Part shown: piece after piece, positions 1-13,822 of the stretch
Layout of the letters: every line of letters begins with the position of its first letter
Numbering within the stretch: position 1 is the stretch's first letter
From: Tetrahymena elliotti 4EA
Lineage: Eukaryota; Ciliophora; Oligohymenophorea; Hymenostomatida; Tetrahymenidae
Assembly: GCA_000231825.2 (NCBI GenBank)
Contig: JH720297.1
Location: forward strand, 1,441,617 to 1,505,616
DNA: 64,000 bases
Direction of reading: 5' to 3'
Notes under the pieces: generated by a model
The model's input: only the letters and a program-made list of their open reading frames with translations
What the model was told of the DNA's origin: nothing
Databases searched by the model: none
Position numbers and translations under genes: made by a program

Positions 1-3000
1 GCGATTTACTTCAAAAATAAAAATATAGAGTAAACGAGCATGAATAATGTATTAGCCATTTACAATTCGCAAATCATCATTATTTGAAGTATTTTAATCT
101 CCAAAACTTGCAAATTCTGATATTATTCTTAGATTACCTATCAAGGTTAAAGTTTTATATGTATAAATGTTATACTGCCCAAAGCAACTCAAGCATATCA
201 GGTCTGAATCTAAATCATAGTCAAATCTATTTTGATAGCCTATGCAAGGAGTTACTAAGAATCCTACGCTATTCCAAGAAACAGTTGAAAATATTTATAC
301 TGTAGTCTATCCGAATCTTTTGAAAAACAGCTATTATAAATAAAAGAAAGAATTATGGTAAATAATAATTAATAATCAATTACCTTGTCTCCTATATTCT
401 AAGTAAAAACAATTTATCTTGAATTGTTAGCTTAATCAAGTTCCTATATAAATTAAGGTACATTAACAGTGTCATAATTAAAAACTTAAATATTTCCAAG
501 AAAAGTAGAAGCAAGAATATTATAGGAAGTATCAGTTATTTTAATGTAAAGCATTGCACTTATTTGTGAAGAAGGATTAATTTTAAATATTAAAGGAGAA
601 GAAAATACTCCAAGGGGAGAAAACTTCCAAATAACAATCTATGAGTCTGAAGTATAAGCAGCAAATTCATTAAGAATTTCATTCACCTAACTGCTTGTAA
701 AAATAAAGACAGTAGTTATAGTATGTGTAGGTTAGCTAGCAGTTAGTTGGAGGTTTTCTCCAAATACATTAATTTAATTTTTGTTAACACAGAATATCAT
801 AAATAAATTATTAGGATGAGAAGTAACCCTAGAGCTGTTGCAAACATTAGAAACTGAATTAACTATCTAGTAACTCTTACTATTCAACATAAAAAGCTAT
901 GCTATAGAATTCACTAAAATTTTACCAACCTAAGGTATAGCTGTGAGTTTATAAGTAAAATCTTGAATCCCAGATCTCAACTTTTACATATACATCTGAT
1001 ACTAAAGATTGAAATCCCACATTTTAAGCATCCCATTCTATTATATTGTAATCGCTTATTAATTATCTAAATACCCATCTTAGATTGCTATTTATTAAAA
1101 AAAACCATTAATTAAAAGATAAAAAAATAATTTTCAAAGTTTAAATTTACATCCTTCTTAGAAAATCATAATTCTGAAATCAGTTTTAAAATATGCATAG
1201 AAATTCCAAAGTTTTATATTACTATCACTTCCAAATGACATAAGTGTGTTGGTCATTTTATTCAAATTTAAATTTATTATTTAAGATGAATGAGCTGAGT
1301 AAATCATCTACTTTAATCCAAGGAGAGGATAATTAAAGAATAAAATTGAACCTTAGCTATCTGCAACAACAATTATATTAGTTTAGTTATCAAAAATTCC
1401 TGTTTTAAGAGGAGCTGTATGAGTGTAAGATTATCTATAATAGTAATAAAAAACATATTTTTAAATAAATAAATGAAAGATCATTCAAAAATAATTTTAA
1501 AGTCTAATATGATTGTTTAAAAAACTGAATTTGAATAATTTTAGTGGAAGAAAGAATATTTACAAAATTTAAAATGTATCTGAGGCCAAGCTACTATATA
1601 AATTGAGGTTATTGTCATCTCTTTTATTATAAAATTGAAGAATTGATATGATTAAATAATTTAGATTGGTTTTACCCAATAGAAATTAATTGCGAGCGCT
1701 AAGGATCAGAAAATATTTAATTTATAATTCCATTGTGAACTGTATAGTTAAATACTAAGCTACCTTGTAAGTTGTATTACAAAACAGTTCCCTTGTTCTA
1801 GATTTAAAAATAATAATCAATAATCAATCATCTTTAAAAAAACTCTAAATAGAACATTTTTTAGAAGAAAAATTAAATTAAAAACTTTTTAAAAAAAATT
1901 TACACTTATGGTTATGAATTATTTACTAGTTTTGTCTACAATGCATCTATCTCCATAGACAACAAAAGCTACAGTTTGATTACTAATATATTGAACATTT
2001 CCTTATGAAGTGTTATCTAGTGATAGAATAAGGTTTTCTTCCAAGTAAGATTATGATGATTAAATTGGATTGGCTGATATACTGAAAAATGCTGAAAACT
2101 AAAAAGAAGTAGTTGCAGTATTATAGATCCATTGCAATACTATTCCACTTTAGCAGGTAACAAACACACTACTTGTTTAAAAATATAAACCAGTTGGTAA
2201 GTTACAGGTAATTGGAGGTGTATTAGAGCTCTAGTTTAGCTAAAGAGTTTATACAAATTTAAATGTAATACAATTCCACACACTACATGTCTAATCTTAA
2301 GAACAAACAATTATTAAATTCTAGTTATTTGCATAAGCCAAATATAAAATAGGTTATGTATGAGTTGTTGCAAGCTATGATACTTGCTAAAAAGTATAAA
2401 GACTATATGCCCTCACGACGCTATTATTTGTAGACAGAAGCTAACCTACCTGATAATTAAATGCTCCTGGAACTGTAGTACTTTAAAAACCTGCTATCTG
2501 TGATATCATATCTTACCCTTAATATGATAAAGCTTAAATCTAAAAATTTTTTTATTTTTAAAGAATTTTTTAAGTGTGTATTAAATTAATAAAATTAAAA
2601 AAATTTAATTCAAGTTTAATAGAATAATACATTTTAAACTATTTTTTAATTAGCAAGAGATAAAACTCTTTATTCATTGAAGAGAATTTCATTAAAAAAA
2701 AGTATGCTAATTTTTTTTGAAGATGATAAAAATTTTACTTGGTTTTTTTATCCTACAAATATCATTGAAGTTTGTTAATCAACTGTAAAACCTATAGGTA
2801 GAGATGATAACAGCCATTATTTTACAAGCCTTCCATTTTAATAATCATATTTTACTAATCTATTGTCTGTAGCATAAGTGACTACATATTTATTGACCAA
2901 ATCAGGATAGAAATTTATAGGAGGTAATTAATTATGAATAGTATAAGAATATTTTATGTCTTATGTGCCAGCATCATAAACTAAAAGGATTCCATTATTG

Positions 3001-5809
3001 GTTATCACTATTATTAGATTATTAGATCCTACATTGTCAATAAAATAAAATTAAATTTGGTTAATTAGTCCTTTAATCACAAATTATTATGATGTATTCG
3101 GAACTGCTAAGCTATAACTCCAACCAATGATTCTATTTTAATTCCTAACATACATAGTCATCAATAGAGTGTTTGGGTTGTAGTTAATCTATGAGTATAT
3201 CTGAGTTGGGTCATTTACAAATTGGACCATTGCACCAGATGGAAATGAGTAGGTCTTTAAAATTTATTTAATTTAAATAGTAAATTTCTATGATTAATTT
3301 TTTGAATTGAAATTTTCATTTTAAAATATTTAATAACAAAATTAGCCAAAATTTAATTTACTTTTATTTTTTGAATCCAATTTTATAATTTAAATTAAAT
3401 TTTACCTTTATAAAATAGCTTGTTGAAGTTTGAGTATGAGCTATCAAAAGATTTAAAGATGTATCATACAACTGATAGAGAAATGTATCAGTTACTGTTG
3501 TATTTACTGCTATCTTTGTAGAAGTCGCGTTATATAGAATAGCTTAAGAAGATCTTACAACAAGGACTTAAGAAGTGGCTGGGTTTATAAAAATTTAATT
3601 GATTTTAGAAGTACCTGTCTATTACACTAAAGTTCCTAAAACTAGTGTTGTACTGCTCACAGGATAGTACATGAGATTGTTTCCTGCAACCAAGTAAATA
3701 AAAAAATTAACTTCATCAAATTAGACATCTTGAACTGCTACAGTAGTGCTAGAAAATAGTGATAACTTAGATATATTATCATAAATAGCATATCCAGAAT
3801 AATTGTAATACACAATCTAATAAATTTAAATAATATATTTGTTTTTAATTTTTGAGAATGTTTTATAAATTGATTTTACTTTTCCTAATACAGTACTCAA
3901 CTTAAAAAGTGAACCAGCAGGAAATATTCCAATTTAATAAATAATTTTTCCATTTAATTTATTCCATTAATATGAGACGCCTTAGCTGTTCAGACTAAGT
4001 AAACTTTTTAAAAATTTTTATTTTAATTTAAAACAAATCAAATTTATTTATTTTACCTATTTTAACTATCATCTTGAATTAGCTAACTTTGGATTTAGCT
4101 ATCTAGAGAATAGGTTGCTATACAAGAGTTCAGAATATAAATAATAAGAGTTGGGTTGTAGAGATAAACTAATGTTTTGTCACCAACAAGTACAATATTT
4201 GTATTAGGGAGAATAAAAACATTCTGAAAAGCATTGTTGTTTAAACTAATATACTTTGTAGCTGTAACTATAGGTTACACCATTTGTGTGTATTTAATTA
4301 AAATTACAAAATTGTTTGATGCTATCACCAAATTATTATTGCTGAGATAAATGTTATTAAATTAAGCATTCATTAAAGCTGCTTAAGCTGCTTATAAATT
4401 CATAGTAACTGCACTATCCTAAAAGTCTATATTAGTTGACATCAGATTTATTTGAAATTACATTTGCTTTGTATTGAAATTAAAAACTCTGCAATCATAT
4501 TATCCAATTGTTATTGCAAACTATACTGAGGGATTAGATACATCCAAGATCATATTATTTATACTCACAGGTATAGTCATGAAAGAAATACGAGATGTAG
4601 TCAATTGAGCTTTGTTGATACTAAATAGAGTTATTGAATTACCCTAATTACCTTATGCATATACAGCAAAAAAATTTTGATTCTGAATAAAAAAGTAAAT
4701 AATATTAATGCTTGGTAAAGAGAGACTCTTACAAATATTTTTTGATAAATCACAAAGAAAAGCTTTTGAGCCCAAATTCAAAAGCACACTACTAGCACCT
4801 TTTATTATTATTGAATTAGTATATTTATTTCCTACTAAATTAGGCTGAAACACTGACAATGTATTATAGTTCACAAAAAAAACCTTTTTTATTAAAAATA
4901 ATTTTAAATCTTTCTAACATTTTTATAATATTGTTTTTTATTTTTATTCATTTATTTTTAAAAATCTAACTATCTATCTATTTAAATTATTCTTGATTTT
5001 CAATTAAAATAAACTAAAAATTTAGCAAAATAAATATTGGAGATAATTTATTCGAAATAACTGCTTAATTTATTTTTAAAAAATAATTTTCTTTACTTCA
5101 ATTTTATAAAGATGTTATTCATGTAAGTATTAATATGTGCATTTTAAACCAATTTATTTTTAATTGTGTTTGTTACTCAAAAGTATATTCATTTTGAATA
5201 AATTTTTTTGCTCAATTCTTTCCAAATTAAATTAATTGTTAAAACTGGCTTGAATTTTTTCTCATAAACTTAAAAGCTTTTGGATCTAAAAATGAAATTT
5301 TCTTTATAAAGATGGACAAATAAAATGATTACATTTGAATCTTTGTAGGTTACTAGTGTTTGTGATTCATAGTCTATATTTATAGTTGAGTCAAACGTGT
5401 AGAGGGTCGAACTAATCTGATATCTTGATATTTCAGCGTTTAATTCTACATCTATTTCAATAATACATCCACTAGTATCTGCTATAACAAGAACACTTCT
5501 TTCAGAAGAATCTTAATTTGCCATATAAATTATATTCGCATTATTATTAGTGTTTACTGTTTGAATTGTTTTTGAAGTTAGCAAATTTATTTGTGTCAAT
5601 ACATTATAGTTAGATGTGTAAATTATATCTGGACTGGTTTAACTAGGATTAGATTTTAAGAAAATGTGTGTTTAAATACCAGACAAACAAGAATATCCTT
5701 CAATCTAACCAAAATATTCTACAGGACATGTTTGAGATTTTAATTTTTGAATAAAAAACAGTAGGAACACTATTTTTATCCTTATCATCTTACCAATTAG
5801 AGTGCTCAT
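1..5809 (-). CDS. Large secreted/membrane protein with WD40-like (beta-propeller) repeats, 3' end outside window
   Basis: Read with TAA/TAG as Gln. The ATG at 5809 opens a hydrophobic leader (MSTLIGKMIRIKIVFLLFFI) followed by Cys-Pro, which looks like a signal peptide. Downstream exons give beta-strand-rich, Thr/Ser/Asn-rich sequence with repeats of the type LIIVCSQDQTCSVWNCITFK (about 2.3 kb), AYTSDSQIVIWKFS (about 0.6 kb) and ILASTFLGNIQVFNYD. These are the D-x-x-x-x-V/I-W pattern of WD40 blades. Introns are AT-rich; a clear one separates GAC-AAG near 384 from CTG-TTT near 329. The reading continues open through base 1, so the C-terminus is missing. The first frame meets TGA at 5189-5191 and strong coding resumes near 4885, so either an intron lies in about 4884-5300 or the locus is two genes. 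Coding strand and propeller character are fairly sure; exact exons are not. No specific function recognised. Confidence 0.65.
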
Positions 5810-6859
5810 TTAGATATTTTTATGAGAATACACTTGAAATTCTTATAAAATTTAACAATAATGATTATTTAAACAATTTTTACTGAGTTAATAGTTTGTT
5901 TTTAGTTAAATTTTGAATGATCAACTAAGTTAATCAAATTTTAGACACATATTTAACCAAAAGTAAATACAAAAATGAAAAAACATAAGTATCCATTTAT
6001 TTAAATCTGTTACTTCAAAAATCTATCATTTAAAAAATCCTGAAAAAATTGTCATAATAAATATTTAATTTTGTGAATGTTTGTAATATAAAATTAAATG
6101 AGAATGAGAATTTAAGAATAATAATGGCAAAAGTAAAAACTAATTCCAAATCTTTGCAATAAACAAAAGTATGTATATTTAATATTAGAAAATTTTATTT
6201 GAAACAATAGCCCTCTTCCTCTCACATTTTTAATTTTTTTTGTTTTAATTTATTCTACATAATAAATATATATGACATAAACATAAAATGAATAATTTCC
6301 TTTTGTTAGTCTGAATTAATTTGAATGGCTTCTTTTAGCTTAAAAAGATAAAAATAAATAGAAAAAAGATAAAAAGATTTGGAAAATATTTAAAAGGAAT
6401 AATAATTTACCATAACAAATATATTGTAAATAAAAATAAAAATTAATTTTAGAAAATTAAGTTATTATATGGTTTTTTGAAAAATTGATGGATGACTATT
6501 TATTTATTCATTCAGAAACATGTTTTTAAGCAATATTGATTTATATATTATGCTTAATTTTAAAATTCATGTTAAAAGTTATAAGATTCAAAGAATAAAT
6601 ATTATAAAGCTGACTATTTATTTAGTTTACTATATATTTAGTTATTTGCTGTTTTTATTATATTTTTGTTATAGTTTCAAGATTATTATAAAGAAGATAA
6701 TATCTAAGATCATTTATTTGATAGATAGGTTTTAGTTTTATTTATTTATTATTTATCTAGATAAGTAAAAAAGTGGGATAAGAATATTTAAGTATAGACA
6801 TTTTTATATTGCTTATTATTGAAAAATAGAGGTGTGTGTGTAGTTGACTAAAATATTAA
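5810..6859. other. Intergenic, AT-rich
   Basis: Lies between the start of the WD40-like gene and the stop of the TBC gene, both on the minus strand. It holds long A/T runs and short ORFs made of Phe/Leu/Ile only. It should include the 5' region of the WD40-like gene. No repeat, RNA or conserved motif seen. Confidence 0.5.
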
Positions 6860-9800
6860 TCATATCTAATCATTAAGATTGTTTATCGAACCAGAGAAGT
6901 TGTAATTACAGAAATCTATTTTAGTGTTATCTAGGTTTTTATGGTAACTTTACTTTCTTGAATTTTAGTTTAAGGCTTTTTCTTTGTTGTCTTAGATATT
7001 GTTATAAGAGTAAGTTGTATTGGGTTGGTTTTCAGAGAATTATTCAGTTTTTACATTATTTTAATTTTATTCATTTTTTTCTATTTCTTTTTAGTTATCA
7101 AATGAGTTGTTGGCATTACTGCTTTAGACATTTTGTTGTTATTCATTTTCAATAACAAAACTATTTTTTGAGTTAACTTTTCTTTCATTTTTTTGTGGGG
7201 TTATATTAGTATTACTTTCTTTGTCTTGAACATTTTCTTGTTGTTGATCTGTTTACTATAGTTGAGTGGTTGATGGGCTTATAGTTATTAAATGTTTTGG
7301 AATTGGAAAAGATACCATTGAAGAAGATAAATTTGAGCTTTCATCTTGCAGCTGTCTGTTAGAATTTTTTTAAGCAGAACTGTTTTAGAAAAATTCTTTT
7401 TATGCTGAATAATTCTAATAAAAATCTGTGTTGCTATGAATTGATTTTAGTTATTCTTGTTTAGAGTCTATAGATTAAGTTAAGGGATTCAATTTTTTAG
7501 AATTTTATTTTTCAATGACTGGTTCTTCTTTATCAGTTTAAGGTGTAAAACTATTCTTTCCAAAACTAGTTAAATTTGTTAAGCTCTTATTTTAGTCATT
7601 CTATCTCTGTACTTTTGGAGTTTAATAGTCTTTATTTATTTTTAATGAAGGCCTTTTTATATGGTGTGAAGTTTATTCATTATTTTATGGAATAGGTACA
7701 TTATTTAGAGTTTTGTTTTAGGCTATATTATTTTAAGTAAAAGAAATATTCTCAGTTGCATTTGTTTGCTAGTTTAATATGATATTTTTTTGAGCTGCAG
7801 AACTTATGATTCTTTGAGGAGTAAACTCTTGTTGCTGTTGTAATTACAATTAAATATTTTATTACTATCTTTGTTATTGTTGTAAAAACTAGCTTTATGT
7901 AGTAATGCTTGGTTTTCTTTGAGTATGCTAAGGAGGTTTAGAAGCAGCAGAGGCATTTGAATTGAATTAAGAACTACTTAAGTCATCCAAAATATCATGC
8001 TAATTTTCTGCAAAATTTTGTGTATTTGCTCTTTCTCTATGACTCAATTAAGTTTTATGCGATAGATTGCTATTATTTAATCTACTTTGTTCATAAGTTT
8101 GATTTTCTTCTTCTTAACTTATTTATTATTAGGAGTGTGGCTAGTCCTTTTTAAATCTTTGCTTTTTATTTCTTTCACCATAATTTTCTTCTTTTATTTC
8201 TTGCAGATGGTAGTTTGAACTAGAGTATGGAAGATGATTAGGTATGAAGTTATTGATTTTATCATACACACCTGATGAAGCATATCCTTATGAGTTAGCC
8301 ATATTTTTAAATTTACTATTTTAGCTTGAAATAGAGTTTTAACTAATTTATGATATGGATTATAACACATTTGAAGAAGATCCACTACCAAGTTAGTTGA
8401 GACTATTGCTTTTTTAGTAATTCTTCTAAAAATTTTGTTAATTTAAATTGATTTAAGAATTAAAAGGTGACTATGTAGGAATAACGTTGTATGTATTTTC
8501 ATATCTATCTGATTTGGGGGTAAATTATGGCCTTGGCTATTAATTGTTTTACGGACTATCTGAACTCTTTAATTGTTGTTTATTAGAATTATTCTAAGTT
8601 TAAGGGTAAATAATAGGTTGCATTTAAAAATTTCTTATTGAGTCAGATTTTTCCTAATTATCGTTTTATTTATTTGAGAATTTATCATCTGAAGATATTT
8701 AATTGATATCAGAATCTCTTAGATGTTCTAGAGTTGATTACTTTAATGCTTTATCATACTTTTCTTTTAATTCTCTTTATTTATTTTCATCTGCTGAAAA
8801 TGTTATTTCATTGTTCATTTAATCAGGTAAATTTGTAAAAGAACTTTTCTGTTGTTATTCAGATGTTTATTAATTCTAGAACCCATATTCCGAAATCTAG
8901 CTTCTATTATCATCATTAATTCGACTATTATTTGGTGAAGGAATTTGATTAACAGAAAACTCCTTGGCTTAATTCTGTTGAATATTTGAATTATGAGCAC
9001 TATTTTAAAAATTATGAGCTCCCCCTTGAGTTACATTTATACTAAACCCACTATAATTATGTTATTAAAATTCATTCATGTAGACACTCATATCATTTTG
9101 ATTATTAAATGCAATTTCTTCTTTTTTTATTTAACTATTCAGACTATCTCTATGTAAAAGTTGCTAATTATTATTGTTATTATTATTTCTAGTAACATCA
9201 TAATTAATGTTCTAAATCTTCTATTTAGAAGCATTATCATTTAAATCTACTTTAGAATCCTTATTTTCACTCTCTGTATCATTTTTATTTACATCTTATT
9301 CACCTAAATCAATTTTTAAAGACTAAATCTAAAATCTTTCTGAATTAATTTGATCCTCAGCAACTAAATATTCTTTATTTGTTGCTTGATATCCTTCTTT
9401 GCTCAAATGATCTTCTTCTTCTTCTTATTTGCTTATCTATTCCTAATCTTTATTTTATTTGTATTCTTCTTTATTTACTTTTTCTTCTTCCTCCATATCT
9501 TCTGCGTTTTCTAGAGATTGTTCATTACATTTATTATGATTTTTCTATTTATTTTGTTAACTTTCTTCTATTTCATTTTAATCATCTTGCTTTTATTTTA
9601 AGTGAGTTGAAGCTTGAATATCATTTTATTACATTTATTCTATCTAATAACTAGGAGGTTTGCTAACATAATTTACAAATATTTGATCATCTTTTTACTC
9701 ATTATTCTCATGCTCCTTTAATTATTCAACATTATCATTTACACTTTGATCATTAGCTTGTTCATTATTTTAAGACTTATTAACATTTAAAGATAACCTT

Positions 9801-12800
9801 TATGATTGGTAAGTCTTTAATTAATCGTTATTATCTCTCAAATTCTCTTTGTCTACTTCTAAATTTTATTAGCTCTCATGCTGGAATTGATTCAATTAAT
9901 TTCTTTCTAATTTGTTCTCACTTGTTTGTAATTTTTTAGAAGGGGATTTTATTGTGCTGCTTTTCTTTGATAAAATCTTTTGTTATTATTACTCCTCTAT
10001 GCCATAATTAGTATCTTGTTTTTAATTTGTTTCATTTGGTTATCTGATTGTATTTGAAAAGGGTCTAAATTTTTTGAACTTGTTTTTATCTCTAGTCTGC
10101 AACACTGGAGGTTAATTGATTGATCCATTTGATTGGGAGGAATTATACAGCTAGTTTCCTTCTTCATTTGGGTTTAAATTTAGAGTAGCTTTTTAGAAAG
10201 AAATAGAAGGTAGTTGTCTTTGCTTTACAGAGGGAGTTGAAAAATTAGAAGGATTCTGTTACTGACTTTAATGAATCATGTTAAAAGCTTACTGCTTTTG
10301 TAATCTTTTTTCATGCTCATACTTAGAAGAGTAATGAGAGCTGGGTCTTGATGAATGAAATGAGTTTTTGTTATTTGACGGATTCTACATCTTATTTTCG
10401 ATGCTATCTAATTAAGCGTTATGATATTTATTTATTTTATGAGAAGAATTAGGAATTGAATTAGTAGTTTAATGAGATAAAGATTTCTTTTGAGGAACAT
10501 TATTTTCAATATTAAAATCATCATCTATATCTACTTCATGAGATTAAGTTTAGCTGTTGCTTTCTTCATGCTATTAATTAACATTTATTCCATATTCATT
10601 CTTTTCAATTTCATTTTAGTTAAATAATTAACTTAATTTATCTTATTGTAAATAAATAGAAGGTAGTTTTGTTTTTGGTTTCTCATTTGTGCTACCTTAA
10701 ATTATTGAGCCAAGGTTAGATTGAACTTTCTGCTTAGTTGAAGAGCCAGCTTGGCTTGTAGACTTTAACATTTCTTTTTCTTTATCTAATACTTGCTAGC
10801 TTTGTACTTTAGATTAAGCAAGATAAGGACTTCCTATTTCTTTTGGGTTTTTTAGGATGACACTTTCTAAGTTTTCCTCTTCTTTATATGTATTTTAAAG
10901 TTCTTTGTCATTTTCTTTGGATTTATCTTATTGGTTTTAATAAAGATTATGACTACTATTGAATTTTTTTTATGTACTTTATAAAGAAGAAATAGGTCGT
11001 TTAGGGAATGAATTTTTATTTGGTGAATTAAAAAAATACTTAGAATGAGGAGTTAATTCTGCTGATTATTGAATTTAATTTTAAAATTTAATCAAATTTT
11101 CTTTTGTATTCAAATTAACTTATTATTCTTTATTTTATTCTTAGTCAATTTAATCTAAACTCATTACATGCACATCTTAAAAGCTAGAGCGCCTCTTATG
11201 AATGACACTCTTAGCAGTTTTAAGTGAAGCATTCTTATTATTATTTAATTATTATTGTTGTTAATTCGTGATCGAGTATCTTTGTGGTTGAGAAAATATC
11301 TCATTAGATTATATAGATTGTAGATGAATCAAGGGTAAATTAGATTTTTGTTTTTCTTCAGCTTCTTGGTTGATTTAAAATAGATTTTTACTTTATTCCC
11401 CATTTTTACTTTTGTTGATCGAATTTTTTATTGTAAGTAGTTTGTTCTTTGCTGGTTCATTACTGTCGTCAGGTAGAATAAGTTAAACGTCTTTCTTTTT
11501 TTATTTTATTGGTGGTAGCTTATTCTAAAGCTTCACGCTTCTATTTGGAGAATTTTTGATACGTCTATTATTGTAATCAATATCAGAGCTCATGTAGTCT
11601 ATTTGAGGTTGTTACACTACTTACCTTTCACTTAATTCACTATTTTAATCTTCTGGCTTTGAATTTAAATTATTTTCATAATTCTTCAACTCATTTGTTT
11701 CTGTGATACCTATTTTATTACCATCATCTGATAAAGGATGAGTTATTTCTAAACAAACCCTTTTATCTATCTCTCTATTCAAAATTGCTTATGCTTAAAT
11801 TTGTACTGATGAACTTTTATTTAATTATGTAAGATAGTCAGTAAAGATATTTTATTTTTGAGTGACTTTAGATATACAAAATGTTGAATTTAAATATTAA
11901 AAGCATATCTAGGAAATATAAGGTTTATTTATTTGTATTTTTTTTGCATTTATTAAAACCGATTCAACTATTTAATCTGTAACACTTCCTTTCATAAAGC
12001 TATCTAGCAATTCTTAAAATAAACCACGATCATCAGAACCTATAATTTACTACTCAAATTGCTTGAGTAAAGCTATAATAATTTAAACAATAGAAAATAA
12101 GCTGCCTTAGCTGATTATAAAATCCCAAAATCTAAGACAAGCATAGAGAGGAAATTTTTCAAGAAAAATACTTAAAGACCACCAAGTGAACCACTCTTAG
12201 TAGTTAACTTCTAGTTCATTAAGAATTTAATGATGTAATCTTGGTTGTAAAGATCTTAATTTATCATCTAATACAAACGCCATCAAATTCATTATTGGTA
12301 AATCCTTTTCATACAATCCCATAAATAGAAAGTTTTCAGAACGAGCAAGAGCAACAAACATCCAAAAAGCTTCTTCTTCATTTCCACCATTAATTAAGAG
12401 AAGAAATCCTACTACTATATTCATTCCTTAAGTGTATCCGATATTAGGAAAATAATTAGAAATGGCTCTTAAGACTTTACTTAAAGATTCTTAACCAATA
12501 CATTTATATTAATTTTAATACTAATCAAATTCAAATAAGTTATTCTTCTTCTATTGATTACTTATTAACTTTCTATGAGTATTGTTGTAAGGATTTTTAG
12601 AATGAGATATTTGTGTTTGAAATCTCTCATTTACTTCATCTGTATGATTATAATTGTTATTCTTGTTGTTGTTGATGTTATTGTTGTCATCTTCCTTATC
12701 AAGGTTGATTTACCCAAACTGCTCTCTTCTTTTTTGATTCATCTAGTTTGATGATGGAGAAGCCCTTTTGTCTTTCAATGAAAATTAACCACTCATTCTA

Positions 12801-13822
12801 TCTTCATCAAATTCTTAATTCTAATTTACATAACAATTTTTTTATTGAGTTACTGACTTTTTAGCATGATTTTATTAATTCAACTAGTCGAGTTAATGCT
12901 AAGAAATTTAATCAAAGTTTTTCTTAGAAATACTAGGAGAATTTTAGAAGGCAGCATTATAATCTTTGATGCTCTACTTTGTATTGTAGGCATCTTTTTA
13001 TGTAAAAATATATTGCTTTTTATTTGATAGTTCTTCATCATCCTACTGCTATTGAGGCTCTGACTTAAAGGGAGAAGGCATTTGGTCTTCTTACTTGAAG
13101 AAAGGATGATTTAGACCTCTACCAATATCTCTTTTTATATCTTTTACATATAAACTTTATTTACGAAGAAGACCTTCATAAAGTCCTTTGACAAAGTACT
13201 TTTAAACATTTAATTTAGCCTTCCAAGCACTCCATCTATCACACTAGGGAATCAATCCCTTTTCAATAAATTAACTTAACTCTTTTTCCTTCCCATCATG
13301 ATAATTAACTGTCAAATATAACTCCTTGTTCTTAAAGATGAACGATTCATTTTACCTTGTAAATATGTGGCGATATTAATTTGTTTTCTTCATTTTTATG
13401 TATTTTTTATAACCATCGCTTAAGAATTTATCCCATTTCTGAATCGCTTTAGCATTATTTACTCTATTCAACTCGCTTTCTAAAAAATATCTTCCTATTT
13501 AATTTGTCTTTTCAAATTCATGAACCTACTGTATGAACTCTTCATTCGCTCCATAATTTTCAGTAGAAACAGGATTCGTTAAATGAGTATGGTGATTGCT
13601 TTTTTAACTTTCATTGTAATGGCCATTTTTATCTATTACATAATAAATAAATCTAATTAATTACATTTTGTTGTTTCTATTTTAGAACCAAATTGCTAAT
13701 TATGAAAAATCTTAAAATTTACCTTTTTCAGGATTTTGAGATTAATTGTCAAATTATTGACCCTTATGCTTCTAAGCCGGATTTTTAGTAAATCTAAAAC
13801 CCAGCGAGCATCCTGAACCCAT
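6860..13822 (-). CDS. Giant TBC-domain (Rab GTPase-activating) protein with Gln/Asn-rich tail
   Basis: ATG at 13822 and TGA at 6860-6862 are in one frame (6963 nt, 2320 residues), so no intron is needed. The N-terminus MGSGCS has Gly2 and Cys5, the pattern for N-myristoylation plus palmitoylation. Both catalytic fingers of TBC Rab-GAPs are visible: IKRDIGR (the finger Arg at about residue 235) followed by LNHPFFK, and GYTQGMN (finger Gln at about residue 465) followed by the helical VVGFLLLINGGNEEEAFWMF and LRSLQPRLHHHF. The fingers normally sit within about 50 residues; here a low-complexity insert of roughly 165-190 residues separates them. The TBC fold ends near residue 660. The remaining about 1650 residues are Gln/Asn/Ser-rich and probably disordered. 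Expected role: GTP hydrolysis on a Rab at a membrane. Fold assignment is confident; Rab target is unknown. Confidence 0.85.

Noticed and set aside
8194..8391. Minus-strand ORFs in the TBC tail (also 8815-9000)
   Set aside because: They are out of frame with the 2320-codon ORF; the frame offset from 13822 is not a multiple of three.
13696..13722. 27-base GT-AG intron-like segment near the TBC start
   Set aside because: It is a multiple of three and reads in frame without splicing, and the whole gene length is divisible by three, so no intron is needed.
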